Below are positions 61,660 through 64,000 of a stretch of DNA of 64,000 bases, piece after piece. The stretch covers positions 372,001 through 436,000 of the forward strand of contig NZ_JBFRGR010000002.1 of NCBI RefSeq assembly GCF_052115445.1, given 5' to 3'. Within the stretch, counting starts at the first letter, position 1. Every line of letters begins with the position of its first letter. A model generated the notes under the pieces. It had not been told where the DNA came from. It worked only from the letters and a program-made list of their open reading frames with translations, and ran no database searches. Made by a program: the position numbers and the translations under genes. Source of the DNA: Paenibacillus_E sp052115445 (GTDB taxonomy: Bacteria > Bacillota > Bacilli > Paenibacillales > NBRC-103111).

Positions 61660-64000
61660 TTATACGCCGCCTTCTCTATTAGTTAGTGTGATTCCTCGAG
61701 GTACAATCTGATCTGAGGTGAGGGCAATCTCCCCGTGTCGTATCGTAATCTCCCGCTTCTCGCCTGGGAGCAAGTCGAAATATTCATCACTCAACTGAAT
61801 CGTTTCATCCAATCCGAAATGCACCGCATGCGCAAAGGTTTCGCATGAAACCGTAAGGCGAATTTGCCCTGGTTCGATGGCATGGATGTTTGACACCTTT
61901 ACTTGTGGGTCAGGTAAAATGAGATCGCGAAACACATCGCTTTGTAGGGTAGCCGGCATAATTTCGCTGGATTCACTTAGCGCTCTGACGTAAATACATG
62001 CCTCTTTCGAATTATAGACAGGCGTAGCCCATTGCAGGACGACTACCCGCGAGCATGGCTGGAGTTCAACTGTTACTTCCGTCGCTTGCTTCCCGCTCCC
62101 ATCATAGTAGACAAGTCCGTATTCTAGGACTTCACGAATAACCGAGCTAGTTTCATTGATGGCCGTGAGCTGAATCATCCCATCTTGTTCGCGTAAAATG
62201 AGTTTTACCGGTGCTAATGCTCGTTTTACAAAATAATAAGAAATTTTGCGCGTGAGGTAATAGTCAATGATCGACCAGCCAACCTCCCCCCAGCAGTCAT
62301 TGTACATCCAAAATAATGCGCCAGAACAAAACAACTTAGACCGAATCGCCTCAAGCGAATACCCCAGCATCAGACCCTGACATAAACCCGCGAATAGCAA
62401 GTAATCGTCGATTTCCAAATGTTCGGTAGCCAAATAATGCTTGTTTATACCGGCAAGTACCGTATCTTTTTCGAAAAAATTCGTATGAAGCTGCGATAGC
62501 TTGCTCGCGCGATCCATTTCCTGACCGTTATGGTAGATAGCCATGGATGGCTTCCGGCAGGGACCAATGTATCCATACTCCGAGACAAACTTAGCGCTCA
62601 CCTTGTCATATTCCTCGGGTGTAATTCGCTTTTCCATGTCGGCATGCATCATGCAATCGTTCCAATGATGCGTATCGCCAGATTGGTTGCCATTCGGATG
62701 GACACCACCGTACGGCGAACTATTCCAATAGGGAATAGCCGGACAGTTCCGCTGAACAAGTCGTGGCGCGATGTCATTGTAACAGGCCGCTCCCCCGTAG
62801 AAATCCGCAGCTTCCGTCTCATTCCACCATTCCTCAAAGCCCCAATGATTCTCATTGTTGCCGCACCAAAGCGCGAGCGCGCAGTGATTGCGGAGCCGAC
62901 GAGTCTGATAATCGATCTCCCGCTCCACCTCGTCCCGAAACCAAGCTAAGTGATCTGGATATTTCGCGCAGGTGAACATGAAATCATGCCAAATGAGAAT
63001 CCCGTACTCGTCACATTTGTCGTAGAAAATATCTCTTTCGTAAATACCCCCACCCCACACACGCAGCATATTGAAGTTAGCTTCCTTGGCTTCACTGAGC
63101 AGGGCTTCATATTTGGCATCCGTGACCCGAGCATAAATGGCATCCGCAGGAATCCAATTTCCACCTTTACTGAAGACAGTCACACCGTTAATTTCAAAAG
63201 TAAACGAACGCTCATCCTGAGTATCTGGGATCTTATCCATGTTTAGATGCAATGTGCGTATCCCATAGGAGAAGGAGGGATATTCCACAACATGCGTAGT
63301 CGACTTGAGCGTTGCCCGAACCGCATACAGCGGCTGATCACCCATCCCATTGGGCCACCAAAGCTTAGCTTCAGGCACCTCCATCGGAATTGTGATATAG
63401 TTCAGCCCAGAACGAAGACAACAATCCTTTTGAATCATCTGTACCTGCTCCCCCTGGAAAAGAACTTCCAGTTTCAATTCCGTTTCTAACGTTTGAAAAG
63501 GGTGTAGATTCTCCAGTTCTAATTGCAACTGTAAGTGTGCCGATTTGCTCACAGTATCCAAGCTTGTCGTTGTGACTTGAACGTCGCGAATTTGAAAACT
63601 GTGAGCAAATTCCATACTCACCTCGCCCATGATCCCGCACGTCGCGACCCTTGGTCCCCAATCCCAACCAAATACATATTGCGGTTTTCTCAGCATGCCA
63701 CGGCGATGATCGCCTCGATGCCCGATCTGCTCGTTCCTGTACACCACTTTGGCTTCACGAATCAGCGCAAGATCATTCTCTGAATAGTGCTCCAAACCAG
63801 TGGTAACACGCACAAAAAGTTGATTAACCCCTTGCTGCACCTTGCCTTTCACATCACAAGCAAATGGATAAAAAGCGCTGCGATGATGGCCCAGATGGCC
63901 ATCATTCAACCAGATATCGGCTTCTACATCCAAAGATTCAAATCGAAGAATAATTTGGTCTGCATGCAGCTGATTTTCCGTCAGCATAAAAGATTTCTTA
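61660..64000 (-). CDS. GH2 beta-mannosidase-like glycosidase (partial, N-terminus off the window)
   Basis: At least 779 residues; the frame is open through the right edge, so perhaps 40-70 N-terminal residues are missing. Sugar-binding domain (LDVEADIWLNDGHLGHH), Ig-like domain, catalytic barrel with acid/base Glu in WCGNNENHWGFEEW and nucleophile Glu in VSEYGYIGP. ILIWHDFMFTCAKYP supports beta-mannosidase. No signal is visible. It differs clearly from the GH2 at 48200 and is a second paralogue, in an operon with the isomerase/epimerase. Confidence 0.88.
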   Translation of the reverse strand, partial: KKSFMLTENQLHADQIILRFESLDVEADIWLNDGHLGHHRSAFYPFACDVKGKVQQGVNQLFVRVTTGLEHYSENDLALIREAKVVYRNEQIGHRGDHRRGMLRKPQYVFGWDWGPRVATCGIMGEVSMEFAHSFQIRDVQVTTTSLDTVSKSAHLQLQLELENLHPFQTLETELKLEVLFQGEQVQMIQKDCCLRSGLNYITIPMEVPEAKLWWPNGMGDQPLYAVRATLKSTTHVVEYPSFSYGIRTLHLNMDKIPDTQDERSFTFEINGVTVFSKGGNWIPADAIYARVTDAKYEALLSEAKEANFNMLRVWGGGIYERDIFYDKCDEYGILIWHDFMFTCAKYPDHLAWFRDEVEREIDYQTRRLRNHCALALWCGNNENHWGFEEWWNETEAADFYGGAACYNDIAPRLVQRNCPAIPYWNSSPYGGVHPNGNQSGDTHHWNDCMMHADMEKRITPEEYDKVSAKFVSEYGYIGPCRKPSMAIYHNGQEMDRASKLSQLHTNFFEKDTVLAGINKHYLATEHLEIDDYLLFAGLCQGLMLGYSLEAIRSKLFCSGALFWMYNDCWGEVGWSIIDYYLTRKISYYFVKRALAPVKLILREQDGMIQLTAINETSSVIREVLEYGLVYYDGSGKQATEVTVELQPCSRVVVLQWATPVYNSKEACIYVRALSESSEIMPATLQSDVFRDLILPDPQVKVSNIHAIEPGQIRLTVSCETFAHAVHFGLDETIQLSDEYFDLLPGEKREITIRHGEIALTSDQIVPRGITLTNREGGV

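Overview
The window looks like a chromosomal segment of a spore-forming, glycan-degrading Gram-positive bacterium, most likely a Paenibacillus. The signs are YesM/YesN-type two-component systems, LplB/LplC-type sugar importers, S-layer-homology anchoring, sporulation genes (Tlp, YjcZ, a GerP-like protein, a CotA relic), AGGAGG-type ribosome binding sites and a moderately low GC content. No rRNA, tRNA or CRISPR array was seen.

Region 1 (1-24.4 kb, all minus strand) is a polysaccharide utilisation locus. In transcription order it has two ABC permeases, a sensor kinase, an 84-residue orphan, a response regulator and a solute-binding lipoprotein. Then come a 2104-residue GH30+GH43 enzyme, an S-layer-anchored cohesin protein, a 1487-residue GH29 alpha-L-fucosidase, a second kinase/regulator pair and a second binding protein cut by the window edge. 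GH30 (endo-beta-1,6-galactanase-like), GH43_24-like (exo-beta-1,3-galactanase-like) and fucosidase modules together point to type II arabinogalactan as substrate. Both giant enzymes end in Big_4, Big_2, cohesin, FIVAR and dockerin modules, and the gene between them encodes a cohesin on three SLH repeats. I infer a surface-tethered complex in which enzymes could chain to each other without a separate scaffoldin; this is the most exciting system in the window. Promoters in the locus share an operator-like element, and two carry CcpA (cre)-like sites.

Region 2 (24.6-41.7 kb) is a mixed accessory and sporulation region with much decay. It holds two dehydrogenase-type genes, a CotA-like laccase missing its first copper motif, a cysteine-less isochorismatase-fold protein, two near-identical YjcZ genes in a direct repeat about 11 kb apart, an IS110 remnant beside a GC-rich ArsR/MFS pair, a ribosomal protein L25/Ctc gene, a broken HisRS C-terminus abutting a PhzF gene, a VOC protein, an ECF41-like sigma factor beside a truncated SRPBCC gene, Tlp, a metallothionein-like relic and a GerP-like gene.

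Region 3 (41.8-64 kb) is a second glycan region. It contains an LplB/LplC/lipoprotein importer with a divergent AraC regulator; an array of 52-bp palindrome-rich tandem repeats; an SGNH hydrolase divergent from a GH2 beta-mannosidase-like, SIS and ROK operon; a membrane-bound AraC regulator; an operon of a fucose/arabinose-isomerase-like protein, an unrecognised 827-residue protein and an SGNH esterase-like protein with a divergent AraC gene; and a second GH2 beta-mannosidase-like gene, cut by the right edge, next to a sugar isomerase/epimerase. The importer-AraC and SGNH-GH2 divergent promoters share a conserved control element.
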